64,000 bases of DNA, from NCBI GenBank assembly GCA_947456305.1, contig CANGPN010000009.1, positions 36,916-100,915 on the forward strand, given 5' to 3'. The notes below the pieces were generated by a model. That model did no database searches, had not been told where the DNA came from, and was given only the letters and a program-made list of their open reading frames with translations. This document shows, one piece after another, positions 46,466-54,127 of this stretch; within the stretch, counting starts at the first letter, position 1, and every line of letters starts with the position of its first letter. Both the position numbers and the translations under genes were made by a program. Source of the stretch: Comamonadaceae bacterium (GTDB taxonomy: Bacteria; Pseudomonadota; Gammaproteobacteria; Burkholderiales; Burkholderiaceae_C).

Positions 46466-47725
46466 ATGTCTGTTTGGGCGCTCGGTCTTAACCACACCAC
46501 CGCACCCCTCGATTTGCGGGGTCGCTTTGCCTTTGCCGTCGAACAAATGGGCCCGGTGTTAGACGGTTTCAGACAATCGGTAGGCGGTCAAACCGAAGCC
46601 GCCATTCTCTCTACTTGTAACCGCACCGAGATTTACTGCGCCTCCAACGAAATCCTGATGCCCAAGACCATGGACTGGCTGGCCGAGTCCGGCGGTGTCA
46701 GCACCGAGAGCTTGCACAACCACATTTACACACTGGTCGACGAACAAGCTGCCCGGCATGCATTCAGGGTGGCCAGCGGTTTGGACTCCATGGTGTTGGG
46801 TGAGCCGCAAATCCTGGGTCAAATGAAAGATGCGGTGCGCGTAGCCCGCGAAGTCGGCGCATTGGGCTCCACCTTGCACCAAATGTTCCAACGCTCGTTT
46901 GCAGTGGCCAAACAGGTTCGCAGCACCACAGAAATCGGTGCCCACAGCATCAGTATGTCAGCGGCTTCAGTGCGACTGGCCGGACAACTGTTTGAGGACC
47001 TGAGCAAAATCAATGTGCTGTTTGTCGGCGCAGGTGAAATGATCGAACTGTGCGCCACGCATTTCGCCGCCAAAACCCCGCGCGGCATGACGGTGGCCAA
47101 CCGCACCATGGAACGAGGCGAATTATTGGCCCGCCAACTTAATGCCAACGTCATGCGCCTGGCCGACCTGCCCGACCGCTTGCACGAGTTCGATGCCGTC
47201 ATCAGTTGCACCGCCAGCACCTTGCCGCTGATCGGCTTAGGCGCTGTCGAACGGGCCCTGAAAAAACGCCGCAACAGCCCCATGTTCATGGTCGATTTGG
47301 CGGTGCCGCGTGACATTGAGCCCGAAGTCAAGTCATTGCGAGATGTCTATTTGTATACCGTAGACGATTTGTCTCAAGTGGTGCAAACCGGCCAGGCCAG
47401 CCGCCAGGCGGCGGTGGCCGAAGCCGAGGTCATCATCGATGCCGGTGTGCAAAGTTTTGTGCATTGGCTGGACCAGCGTTCAGACGTACCGCTGATTCAA
47501 CAACTCAACCAGCAAGCCGAAGCCTGGCGTAGCGCCGAACTTGCCCGCGCCCACAAACTGCTGGCCAAAGGCGAACCTGTTGAGGCAGTGCTTGAGTCTT
47601 TGGCCAAAGGGCTGACGCAAAAAATGCTGCACGGTGCCATGGCTGAATTGCATGCCGACGACGCAGGCAGCCGCCAGGAAGCACGCAGCGCCATCGAGCA
47701 TTTCTTTTTGCGCGCCGGCCGTTAG
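46466..47725 (+). CDS. hemA: Glutamyl-tRNA reductase
   Basis: A 419-residue NADPH-dependent enzyme making glutamate-1-semialdehyde, the first dedicated step of haem synthesis. The N terminus is [15 protein letters not shown], the catalytic cysteine lies in [12 protein letters not shown], and [20 protein letters not shown] follows. The NADPH-binding part is [20 protein letters not shown] with [15 protein letters not shown]. The C-terminal dimerisation helix is present. It heads a hemA-prfA-prmC-grxD run. Confidence 0.96.
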   Translation: MSVWALGLNHTTAPLDLRGRFAFAVEQMGPVLDGFRQSVGGQTEAAILSTCNRTEIYCASNEILMPKTMDWLAESGGVSTESLHNHIYTLVDEQAARHAFRVASGLDSMVLGEPQILGQMKDAVRVAREVGALGSTLHQMFQRSFAVAKQVRSTTEIGAHSISMSAASVRLAGQLFEDLSKINVLFVGAGEMIELCATHFAAKTPRGMTVANRTMERGELLARQLNANVMRLADLPDRLHEFDAVISCTASTLPLIGLGAVERALKKRRNSPMFMVDLAVPRDIEPEVKSLRDVYLYTVDDLSQVVQTGQASRQAAVAEAEVIIDAGVQSFVHWLDQRSDVPLIQQLNQQAEAWRSAELARAHKLLAKGEPVEAVLESLAKGLTQKMLHGAMAELHADDAGSRQEARSAIEHFFLRAGR

Positions 47726-47742
47726 CTGAAAGCGCCCCACTT

Positions 47743-48831
47743 ATGAAGCCGTTTATGCGCGCTCAGCTAGAGCGCAATGTGCAACGCCTGTCCGAGCTCG
47801 ACTTTTTGCTGTCGCGCGAAGACATCATGAAAGACATGACCCAGTTTCTGGCCTTGTCACGCGAACACGCCGAAGTGGCCGCTTTGGTCACGCCCTACCA
47901 GCGCTGGTTGCAATTGACTCAAGACAGCGACGCCGCGCAATCCATGTTGAATGACAGCGACCCGGATCTGCAAGCCATGGCGCAGGAAGAAATCGACAGT
48001 GCTGCTACGCAAACTGAAGCACTGCTGGCACAACTGCAACGCATGTTGCTGCCCAAAGACCCGGACGATGCGCGCAATGCGTTTTTGGAAATACGCGCCG
48101 GCACCGGCGGCGATGAATCCACGTTGTTCGCAGGCGATTTGCTGCGCATGTACACGCGCTTTTGCGCAGAGCGCGGTTGGCGGGTGGAAGTGGTCAGCGA
48201 GTCGGCCAGCGAGTTAGGCGGCTACAAAGAAGTGGTGGTGCGCATCGAAGGCAACGGCGTATACGGTTGTTTGAAGTTTGAGTCCGGCGGTCACCGTGTG
48301 CAGCGCGTGCCGGTCACCGAAACCCAAGGCCGCATACACACCAGCGCCTGCACAGTAGCGGTGTTGGCGGAACCGGATGAAGCCGAGGCCATCAAAATCA
48401 ACCCGTCCGATTTACGCATAGACACTTTTCGCGCCAGCGGCGCGGGTGGTCAGCACATCAACAAAACCGACTCGGCGGTACGCATCACGCATTTGCCCAC
48501 CGGCATCGTGGCCGAATGCCAAGACGGACGCAGCCAGCACAGCAACAAAGCGCAAGCATTGCGTGTGCTGACCGCGCGCATACAAGAAAAAGACCGCAGC
48601 GAACGCGCCGCCAAAGATGCCGCCGAGCGCAAATCCTTGATCGGTAGCGGCGACCGCAGCGACCGCATACGCACCTACAACTTCCCGCAAGGCCGCTTCA
48701 CCGACCACCGCATCAACCTGACTTTGTACAAATTGCTGGCCATCATGGAAGGCGACTTGGGCGATGTGGTTGAGGCCTTGCAGGTCTATGAAGCGGCACA
48801 GCAATTGGCGGCTTTGGAAGATGCGGCGTGA
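47743..48831 (+). CDS. prfA: Peptide chain release factor 1
   Basis: A 362-residue release factor recognising UAA and UAG. The tripeptide codon-recognition motif is PVT in [14 protein letters not shown], and the catalytic GGQ lies in [25 protein letters not shown]. The N-terminal helical domain includes [24 protein letters not shown]. PrmC, encoded next, methylates the GGQ glutamine. Its stop overlaps the prmC GTG start. Confidence 0.96.
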   Translation: MKPFMRAQLERNVQRLSELDFLLSREDIMKDMTQFLALSREHAEVAALVTPYQRWLQLTQDSDAAQSMLNDSDPDLQAMAQEEIDSAATQTEALLAQLQRMLLPKDPDDARNAFLEIRAGTGGDESTLFAGDLLRMYTRFCAERGWRVEVVSESASELGGYKEVVVRIEGNGVYGCLKFESGGHRVQRVPVTETQGRIHTSACTVAVLAEPDEAEAIKINPSDLRIDTFRASGAGGQHINKTDSAVRITHLPTGIVAECQDGRSQHSNKAQALRVLTARIQEKDRSERAAKDAAERKSLIGSGDRSDRIRTYNFPQGRFTDHRINLTLYKLLAIMEGDLGDVVEALQVYEAAQQLAALEDAA

Positions 48832-49649
48832 ATACCAGCCAAGCGCTTGCACACGCCCGCACGCTGGACATCGAACCGTTGGAAGCGCAAACCCTGTTGC
48901 TGCATGTGTGGCAACGCCCGCTGCATGACCGCGCCTGGCTGCTGCTGAACGACATGCTTGTTCTGTCCAAAGATCAACACACACAATTTCAACAAGGGCT
49001 ACAACGTCTGCTGGATAACGAACCGCTGGCTTATGTGACCGGCTGGCAAGCGTTTCACGGACTGGAGTTGCAAATCACACCTGACGTACTGGTGCCACGC
49101 GCCGATACCGAAACTTTGGTCAATTGGGCCTTGACGCTCGACTTGCCGCAAGCTCGGGTGCTGGATCTGGGCACCGGCAGCGGCGCGATAGCGCTGGCAT
49201 TGAAACACCAACGCCCCGATTGGCCGGTGCACGCCGTTGACCAAAGCCAGCAGGCCTTGGCTGTAGCGCAAGCAAACGCTCAGCGGTTGCAGTTGGAAGT
49301 GGTTTTCACGCAAAGCGATTGGCTCAACCAAATTCAAGGCAGTTTTGACCTGATCGTCTCCAACCCGCCTTACATCGCCCAAGGCGACCCGCACTTGCCG
49401 GGGTTGGTGCACGAGCCGCAAACGGCGCTGGTCAGCGGCCCTAAGGGCTTGGACGATTTACAAACCATCATCGCCCAGGCCCCGCATTACCTGAACGACC
49501 AAGGCTGGTTGTTGCTGGAACACGGCTATGACCAAGCGGATGCTGTGTGCGAATTACTGCGTCAAAAAGGCTATGCAAAGGTGCAAAGCCGCAACGACCT
49601 CGCGGGCATCGCGCGTTGCAGCGGGGGCATGCGCGGGGAAGTGAAATAA
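48828..49649 (+). CDS. prmC: Peptide chain release factor N5-glutamine methyltransferase
   Basis: A 273-residue SAM-dependent enzyme methylating the GGQ glutamine of release factors 1 and 2. SAM motif I is [20 protein letters not shown] and the catalytic NPPY is in [16 protein letters not shown]. The N-terminal helical domain contains [31 protein letters not shown]. The GTG start overlaps the prfA stop (GTGA), showing translational coupling. Confidence 0.94.
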   Translation: MNTSQALAHARTLDIEPLEAQTLLLHVWQRPLHDRAWLLLNDMLVLSKDQHTQFQQGLQRLLDNEPLAYVTGWQAFHGLELQITPDVLVPRADTETLVNWALTLDLPQARVLDLGTGSGAIALALKHQRPDWPVHAVDQSQQALAVAQANAQRLQLEVVFTQSDWLNQIQGSFDLIVSNPPYIAQGDPHLPGLVHEPQTALVSGPKGLDDLQTIIAQAPHYLNDQGWLLLEHGYDQADAVCELLRQKGYAKVQSRNDLAGIARCSGGMRGEVK

Positions 49650-49686
49650 TCCAAGCATTCAGACAGTTTGCAATTTGGGAGTTTTT

Positions 49687-50004
49687 ATGAGTGATGTGCA
49701 CCAACGTATCGACCAACTGGTCAAAGACAACGACATCGTGTTGTTCATGAAAGGCAATGCCAACTTCCCCATGTGCGGTTTTTCCGGCCGGGCCATTCAA
49801 TTACTCAAAGCCAGCGGCGTGGACACCAAAACCCTGACCACCATCAATGTGCTGGACGATGCAGACATCCGCCAAGGCATCAAGGAATACAGCAACTGGC
49901 CCACCATCCCCCAGCTTTACGTCAAAGGCGAATTCATTGGAGGCTCGGACATCATGACCGAGATGTACGAATCCGGTGAACTGACCAAAGTACTCGGCAC
50001 TTAA
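49687..50004 (+). CDS. grxD: Monothiol glutaredoxin (Grx4 type)
   Basis: A 105-residue monothiol glutaredoxin with the CGFS active site (MCGFSGRAIQLLKA). It also has FMKGNANFP, the family's typical KGTPxxP region, and the glutathione-binding WPTIPQLYVKGEFIGGSDIMTEMYESGEL. Such proteins bind and transfer 2Fe-2S clusters. The ATG at 49687 was chosen over a TTG four codons upstream. It lies 37 bp after prmC. Confidence 0.95.
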   Translation: MSDVHQRIDQLVKDNDIVLFMKGNANFPMCGFSGRAIQLLKASGVDTKTLTTINVLDDADIRQGIKEYSNWPTIPQLYVKGEFIGGSDIMTEMYESGELTKVLGT

Positions 50005-50046
50005 AGCCTCGGGCTTTGACAAGCCCGGTTTTCTTTCCAAATCTTC

Positions 50047-50682
50047 TTAAGGCTGCCAGCGTTGCTGTGCGGCCATCACTGCATTCGGATAAACGCTTTG
50101 GCCCCGGCTGCCGTTGTAGCGACCCAGCGCCAAGTGCAGATTGCCGTCTTCCAGCTTTAAATAATGGCGCAAGATGACACAACCGAAACGCATATTTGCC
50201 TGCCACTGAAACAGCACTTGCGGCTCACCTTGTCCCAGCATGCGCGGCCAAAACGGCATGACTTGCATGACACCCATGGCACCGGCGCTGCTGACAGCGA
50301 ATTTGCGAAACCCGCTTTCCACCTCTATCAAACCCAGCACCAGCGAAGGCTCCAAGGCCGCGCGGCGGCTCTCGTACCACACGGTTTGCAAAAACAAACG
50401 CTGTAACTCGGGCGTGCCCAACTCCGGCAAACCGGCGGCACCGTGCATTTGCCGGATGCGCAACGGCATTCGCTGTAAATTGTTTTGCAACCATTGCTCG
50501 TAGGCCTGTTTGTCGGCGAGGGTGGGCAAATACGGCTCGGGCGGCGGCAAACCCGTGACCGCCACGCTGAGGGCGGAGCGAACTGAATCGGCCAAATGTT
50601 CTTCGCGTTGGGGGCCTGCGGATACTGAGGCCATGAACAAGCACAGTATGAACACAAGCAGGGTTTTGAGGTGGTCAAACAC
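50047..50682 (-). CDS. Exported lytic transglycosylase (SLT domain)
   Basis: A 211-residue muramidase-like protein that cleaves peptidoglycan glycan strands. The N-terminal signal peptide is LKTLLVFILCLFMASVSAG. The SLT domain carries the catalytic glutamate in LVLGLIEVESGFRKFAVSSAGAMGVMQVMPFWP and the C-terminal ALGRYNGSRGQSVYPNAVMAA. The GTG at 50682 (MFDHLKTLLVF) is the best start. The frame continues upstream into the VapC remnant, which is a different gene piece, so the native upstream region may have been replaced. Confidence 0.82.
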   Translation of the reverse strand: MFDHLKTLLVFILCLFMASVSAGPQREEHLADSVRSALSVAVTGLPPPEPYLPTLADKQAYEQWLQNNLQRMPLRIRQMHGAAGLPELGTPELQRLFLQTVWYESRRAALEPSLVLGLIEVESGFRKFAVSSAGAMGVMQVMPFWPRMLGQGEPQVLFQWQANMRFGCVILRHYLKLEDGNLHLALGRYNGSRGQSVYPNAVMAAQQRWQP

Positions 50683-50721
50683 TTTTGAATTTGAATGGGT
50701 TGAGGCAAACCAGTTGTATAG

Positions 50722-50792
50722 CTTGCCAGAACCGCGCCATGCGGTTTGGGTTTGCGCAACTCGGAAACCACATTGGTGTCGAGCAAATACAA
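50722..50792 (-). pseudogene. VapC-like PIN toxin fragment
   Basis: Reading from a TTG at 50792 gives LYLLDTNVVSELRKPKPHGAVLAS, the unmistakable N terminus of a PIN-domain VapC toxin with its first catalytic aspartate (LLDTN). Family similarity stops after about 23 residues and the frame runs into the lytic transglycosylase start. The rest of the toxin is gone. It directly follows the broken antitoxin gene. Confidence 0.75.
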
Positions 50793-50795
50793 GGC

Positions 50796-51058
50796 TTACT
50801 CCCAAGCTAGTGGCGGTCGGTACTGATCCACACCGCGCTCAGGCAACACCAGTTCTATCCTGCCTTGGTCCGACAGCAGCAAGCTTTTCAAGCTGGGACG
50901 AGCCTGGGTTTGCATGCGTCGCCACTGCGCCACAGGCACCAACACTGCCGCTTCGGCACCACGCTTGGTCACCATTTCGGTCATTGGGCCACGCAGGTAT
51001 CGAGCAATTCACTGAAACGGGCTTTGGCATCTTGCACCGGCCATATGGGTAAGTTCAT
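50796..51058 (-). pseudogene. Phd/YefM-like antitoxin, frameshifted
   Basis: From the ATG at 51058 the frame reads MNLPIWPVQDAKARFSEL, then LDTCVAQ and a stop. One base further on, in another frame, it continues MVTKRGAEAAVLVPVAQWRR followed by PSLKSLLLSDQGRIELVLPERG. Joined, these match a Phd/YefM antitoxin of VapC-type toxins. The single-base shift and stop break it. Confidence 0.75.
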
Positions 51059-51082
51059 TATTGATTTATTCGAAATTTTTGA

Positions 51083-51595
51083 TCAAACCGGAAAATCAAA
51101 AAAATGAGCAAATTTACGTTTGAAAAAACCGATTTCGGTCATATTGCTTTTGTTACCCGACGCAAAGGACAGTTCGTTTTGACATATTCTTGTCAAAGCA
51201 GAAAGCTGAGTGGGTTCATCCATGTCCAGCTTGAGCGCACGCTCTTTGAATGTATGAAGAGCTGATTCACCTAAAACCCCCGCCCCCTCTAGCTCCGCTT
51301 CTAGCGCAATGAATTTGCTGGCGTGTAAGGCATGTGATCTTGCTTTGTCTGTCCATGAAAAAACAATGGATGGCATAGTGACCAAAACCACCACCGCGCC
51401 TGCCATCGCTTTTGCCTCAGTTGTCACAAGCAATTCGGTGGTGGCGCTGGCACCTGCTATCAAAGACAAGGAAACAGACAATTTGTCACACAGGGCAAAA
51501 AATCTCTCACGCTTGCGGTGGTAAAGCGAACTGATTCTGCATTTTTGAATAATTTCATGGCGAAGTTCCCAGTTACTGTCTGACCATTCATTCAT
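51083..51595 (-). CDS. SLATT-like protein with two membrane segments (putative defence effector)
   Basis: A 170-residue protein. The N-terminal part is RHEIIQKCRISSLYHRKRERFFALCDKL. It is followed by two predicted membrane helices (LSVSLSLIAGASATTELL and AMAGAVVVLVTMPSIVFSW), then an amphipathic helical tail (HALHASKFIALEAELEGAG). This architecture fits the SLATT group, predicted pore-forming effectors linked to nucleotide-based and other antiphage systems. No SLOG, SMODS or reverse transcriptase partner is visible, so the trigger is unknown. It lies between toxin-antitoxin debris and a type III restriction system, and its base composition is AT-richer than the core genes. Confidence 0.6.
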   Translation of the reverse strand: MNEWSDSNWELRHEIIQKCRISSLYHRKRERFFALCDKLSVSLSLIAGASATTELLVTTEAKAMAGAVVVLVTMPSIVFSWTDKARSHALHASKFIALEAELEGAGVLGESALHTFKERALKLDMDEPTQLSALTRICQNELSFASGNKSNMTEIGFFKRKFAHFFDFPV

Positions 51596-51611
51596 CTTTA
51601 TCTCGCTTGAT

Positions 51612-51821
51612 TCAGTTTTTAGGTTTGGGTGGAACAGGGTCTATGGGTTGACGCGGTGAAACTTCAGTTTGGTTATTGTTTATTTTTACCGACCTAACAC
51701 TGTTTTCGTTGGTTGAAAACGCCATAAGCCCATAAAGACCAGTATTTTCTACAGGATGAGTTGCCGATTTGTTTGGCCCAGGTAGTTGACGGGTGTACTT
51801 GGTTGATTTTTGTTTTCGCAT
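51612..51821 (-). CDS. Small hypothetical protein upstream of the SLATT-like gene
   Basis: A 69-residue frame starting MRKQKSTKYTRQLPGP, basic at the N terminus and proline-rich at the C terminus (SPRQPIDPVPPKPKN). It lies 16 bp before the SLATT-like gene on the same strand, so they would share a transcript. I do not recognise it and it has no membrane segment. It may be a real accessory protein or a chance frame. A TTG eight codons upstream is an alternative start. Confidence 0.45.
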   Translation of the reverse strand: MRKQKSTKYTRQLPGPNKSATHPVENTGLYGLMAFSTNENSVRSVKINNNQTEVSPRQPIDPVPPKPKN

Positions 51822-51849
51822 TTTTAATGTATTACTGAATGCCAAAAAT

Positions 51850-51857
51850 GGGGGGGG
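51850..51857. repeat. Poly-G tract of eight bases
   Basis: A run of eight G lies 142 bp before the type III mod start and just upstream of the small divergent ORF. Tracts of this type can change length by slippage and alter promoter spacing. Its position in a divergent promoter region is suggestive only. Confidence 0.4.
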
Positions 51858-51999
51858 TTAGTCAGCTATATTCAGTCATAACGTTTATTTTTTGAACATA
51901 AAAATACTATAAAAATTACTTAAAAGTCACTATTCATGGTGATAATTTACTTATTCCTTAATACCAAGCACTTTGACCACAGTGTGCCTACCAGACGCA

Positions 52000-54123
52000 A
52001 TGACTCAGCACTTTTTCACAACTCCCAGCCCTGCCGCCCAAAAATTGGAAGCCTTGCGCCAATGGTTCCCGCAAGCAGTCGAAGTGGATGACAAAGGCCA
52101 CATCCGCGTCAATGCAGCCGCTATTCAAATGGCTTTGGACCCGGGCAACCCCGCCGGGGTGCGGGTGGAGGAAGACGGCTACGAACTGCGCTGGGTAGGC
52201 AAGCGCGATGCCTACCACCAGGCATTTGTGCCCACCGACAAAATTGTGTCTGCCGCCCACAGCCAAAGCCAAGACTGGGACAACACCGGCAACCTGCTGA
52301 TCAAAGGCGACAACCTGGACGCATTGAAGTTGTTGCGGCAAAGTTATTTCGGCAAGGTCAAACTGATTTACATCGACCCGCCCTACAACACCCAAAGCGA
52401 CCAATTCATTTACCGCGACGACTTCACCGCCAAGCAAGCCGAGGTACTGAGCAGCCTAGGCTACAGCGCCGAGAACATCGATTACATCAAAAATATTTAC
52501 GGTGCCCGCACCCACAGCGGCTGGCTGAGCTTTATGTACCCGCGCCTGCTGTTGGCGCGCGACCTGCTCGAGGAGGAGGGAGTCATCGCAATCCACATGG
52601 ATGAACATGAGCACGCCAACACTGCGCTGTTACTAGATTCAATTTTTGGCTCTGACAATGTTCTGGGCGCAGCAGCGTGGGATAAGAAAAACCCAAAAGG
52701 CGACGCAATCGGCTTGGCGTATCAGCACGAATCCTTGTTCTTTGTTGCAAAAAATAAGGTTGCTTTTTACGCCTCACAAAGTTTGGTAAGGCGCAAAAAA
52801 AATGCAAGCCAAATTATGAACAAGGCCGCTAGGTTATTTGCTACGCTTGGTCAAAAGCAGCTGCCAAGCGACTTAAAAAAAATACAAAAAAAATACAAAT
52901 TAAAACTGGACGATTTAAAAAAATTTGAGGAAGCGGTCGATCTGACCATAATCAATGAAGAATTTTCTTCTTGGCTAAAAAAACAAGGCTTTAGTAGTGG
53001 CGAGTCAGCATATTCAAAAATAGATTCTGAAGGACGGGTTTACAGGCTTGTTTCAATGGCTTGGCCAAATAAAAAGCGCGCCCCGGACGATTACTTTATT
53101 CCCTTAAAACACCCGGTTACTGGGGAAAATTGCCCAGTGCCAGCCAGAGGGTGGCGTAATCCTCCGGCAACAATGGCTAGGCTTCTTCAAGAAGATGAAA
53201 TTGAATTTGGAGTCGATCACCTTACTCAGCCACAAAGAAAATATCTACTTAGCAAAAACTTAACTGAAGCGCTACCCTCAGTCATTAGTTTTGGTGGCAG
53301 TGATGACGCTCATTTAGCTGACATAGGCATACCTTTTGACAACCCGAAACCAGTTGAAATTTGTAAAGAAGTAATCTCTACGATTCTTCAAGGGCCAAAA
53401 GGAATCGCACTCGACTTCTTCGCCGGCAGCGGCACCACCGCCGAAGCCGTCATGCGCTTGAACGCTGAAGACGGCGGGCAGCGCCAATTCATCTTGGTGC
53501 AAATTCCCCAGCCCATCGACCCCGCCAAACAAAAAGAAGCGTACGACTTCGTCAGCAAAACCTTAAAGCGCCCCGAAGCCACGATTTTCGAAATCACCGC
53601 TGAGCGCATCCGCCGCGCCGGTGCCAAGCTGCAAGCCGAGCTAACGGCCAAGCGGCAAGCCCAAGGCGAACTCTTGGCTGACGACACGCCGCCGTTGGAC
53701 ACCGGCTTTAGGGTGTTCGAGTTGGTAGACGACCCGCTGAACTTGATACACCGCCAGCCCTTGAAAGATGCCAGCCAAGCGCAGCTGGCCGAGCTGCAAA
53801 AGCGCATTGCTACACCGCAAACCGCCGACATGGAAAAGGTATTGTCCAACCTGCTGCTGAGCGAAGGTTTGCCGCTGACCACGCGCATTCAAACGCTGGT
53901 GCACGATCATCTGTTTATGGCCCATGACGTGGCCTTGCTAGTGCAAGCCCTGCCCTTGGAAGAACTGCAACAACACTTGCAAACCCTGCAAACGAATGAC
54001 CACGCGCTGCGTTACCTGACGGTGTACTCCCCTTGGGTGCAGGATGACAACTTGCTGCTGAGCCTGGACACGCTGATGGACAAGCTGGGTTTGGGCAAGG
54101 ACAAGCTGCGGCTTCGGGGTTGA
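52000..54123 (+). CDS. mod: Type III DNA methyltransferase, Mod subunit
   Basis: A 707-residue adenine methyltransferase that gives a type III system its sequence specificity. The catalytic motif is LIYIDPPYNTQSDQFIYRDDF at about residue 123, and the SAM-binding motif I is IALDFFAGSGTTAEAVMRL at about 470, the beta-class order. Between them lies the target-recognition segment (about 52.62-53.39 kb). It is clearly AT-richer than the flanks and holds several runs of eight A, which points to exchange of this part by recombination. The ATG at 52000 was preferred to a TTG nine codons earlier. The res gene starts 4 bp after its stop. Confidence 0.93.
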   Translation: MTQHFFTTPSPAAQKLEALRQWFPQAVEVDDKGHIRVNAAAIQMALDPGNPAGVRVEEDGYELRWVGKRDAYHQAFVPTDKIVSAAHSQSQDWDNTGNLLIKGDNLDALKLLRQSYFGKVKLIYIDPPYNTQSDQFIYRDDFTAKQAEVLSSLGYSAENIDYIKNIYGARTHSGWLSFMYPRLLLARDLLEEEGVIAIHMDEHEHANTALLLDSIFGSDNVLGAAAWDKKNPKGDAIGLAYQHESLFFVAKNKVAFYASQSLVRRKKNASQIMNKAARLFATLGQKQLPSDLKKIQKKYKLKLDDLKKFEEAVDLTIINEEFSSWLKKQGFSSGESAYSKIDSEGRVYRLVSMAWPNKKRAPDDYFIPLKHPVTGENCPVPARGWRNPPATMARLLQEDEIEFGVDHLTQPQRKYLLSKNLTEALPSVISFGGSDDAHLADIGIPFDNPKPVEICKEVISTILQGPKGIALDFFAGSGTTAEAVMRLNAEDGGQRQFILVQIPQPIDPAKQKEAYDFVSKTLKRPEATIFEITAERIRRAGAKLQAELTAKRQAQGELLADDTPPLDTGFRVFELVDDPLNLIHRQPLKDASQAQLAELQKRIATPQTADMEKVLSNLLLSEGLPLTTRIQTLVHDHLFMAHDVALLVQALPLEELQQHLQTLQTNDHALRYLTVYSPWVQDDNLLLSLDTLMDKLGLGKDKLRLRG

Positions 54124-54127
54124 CACC

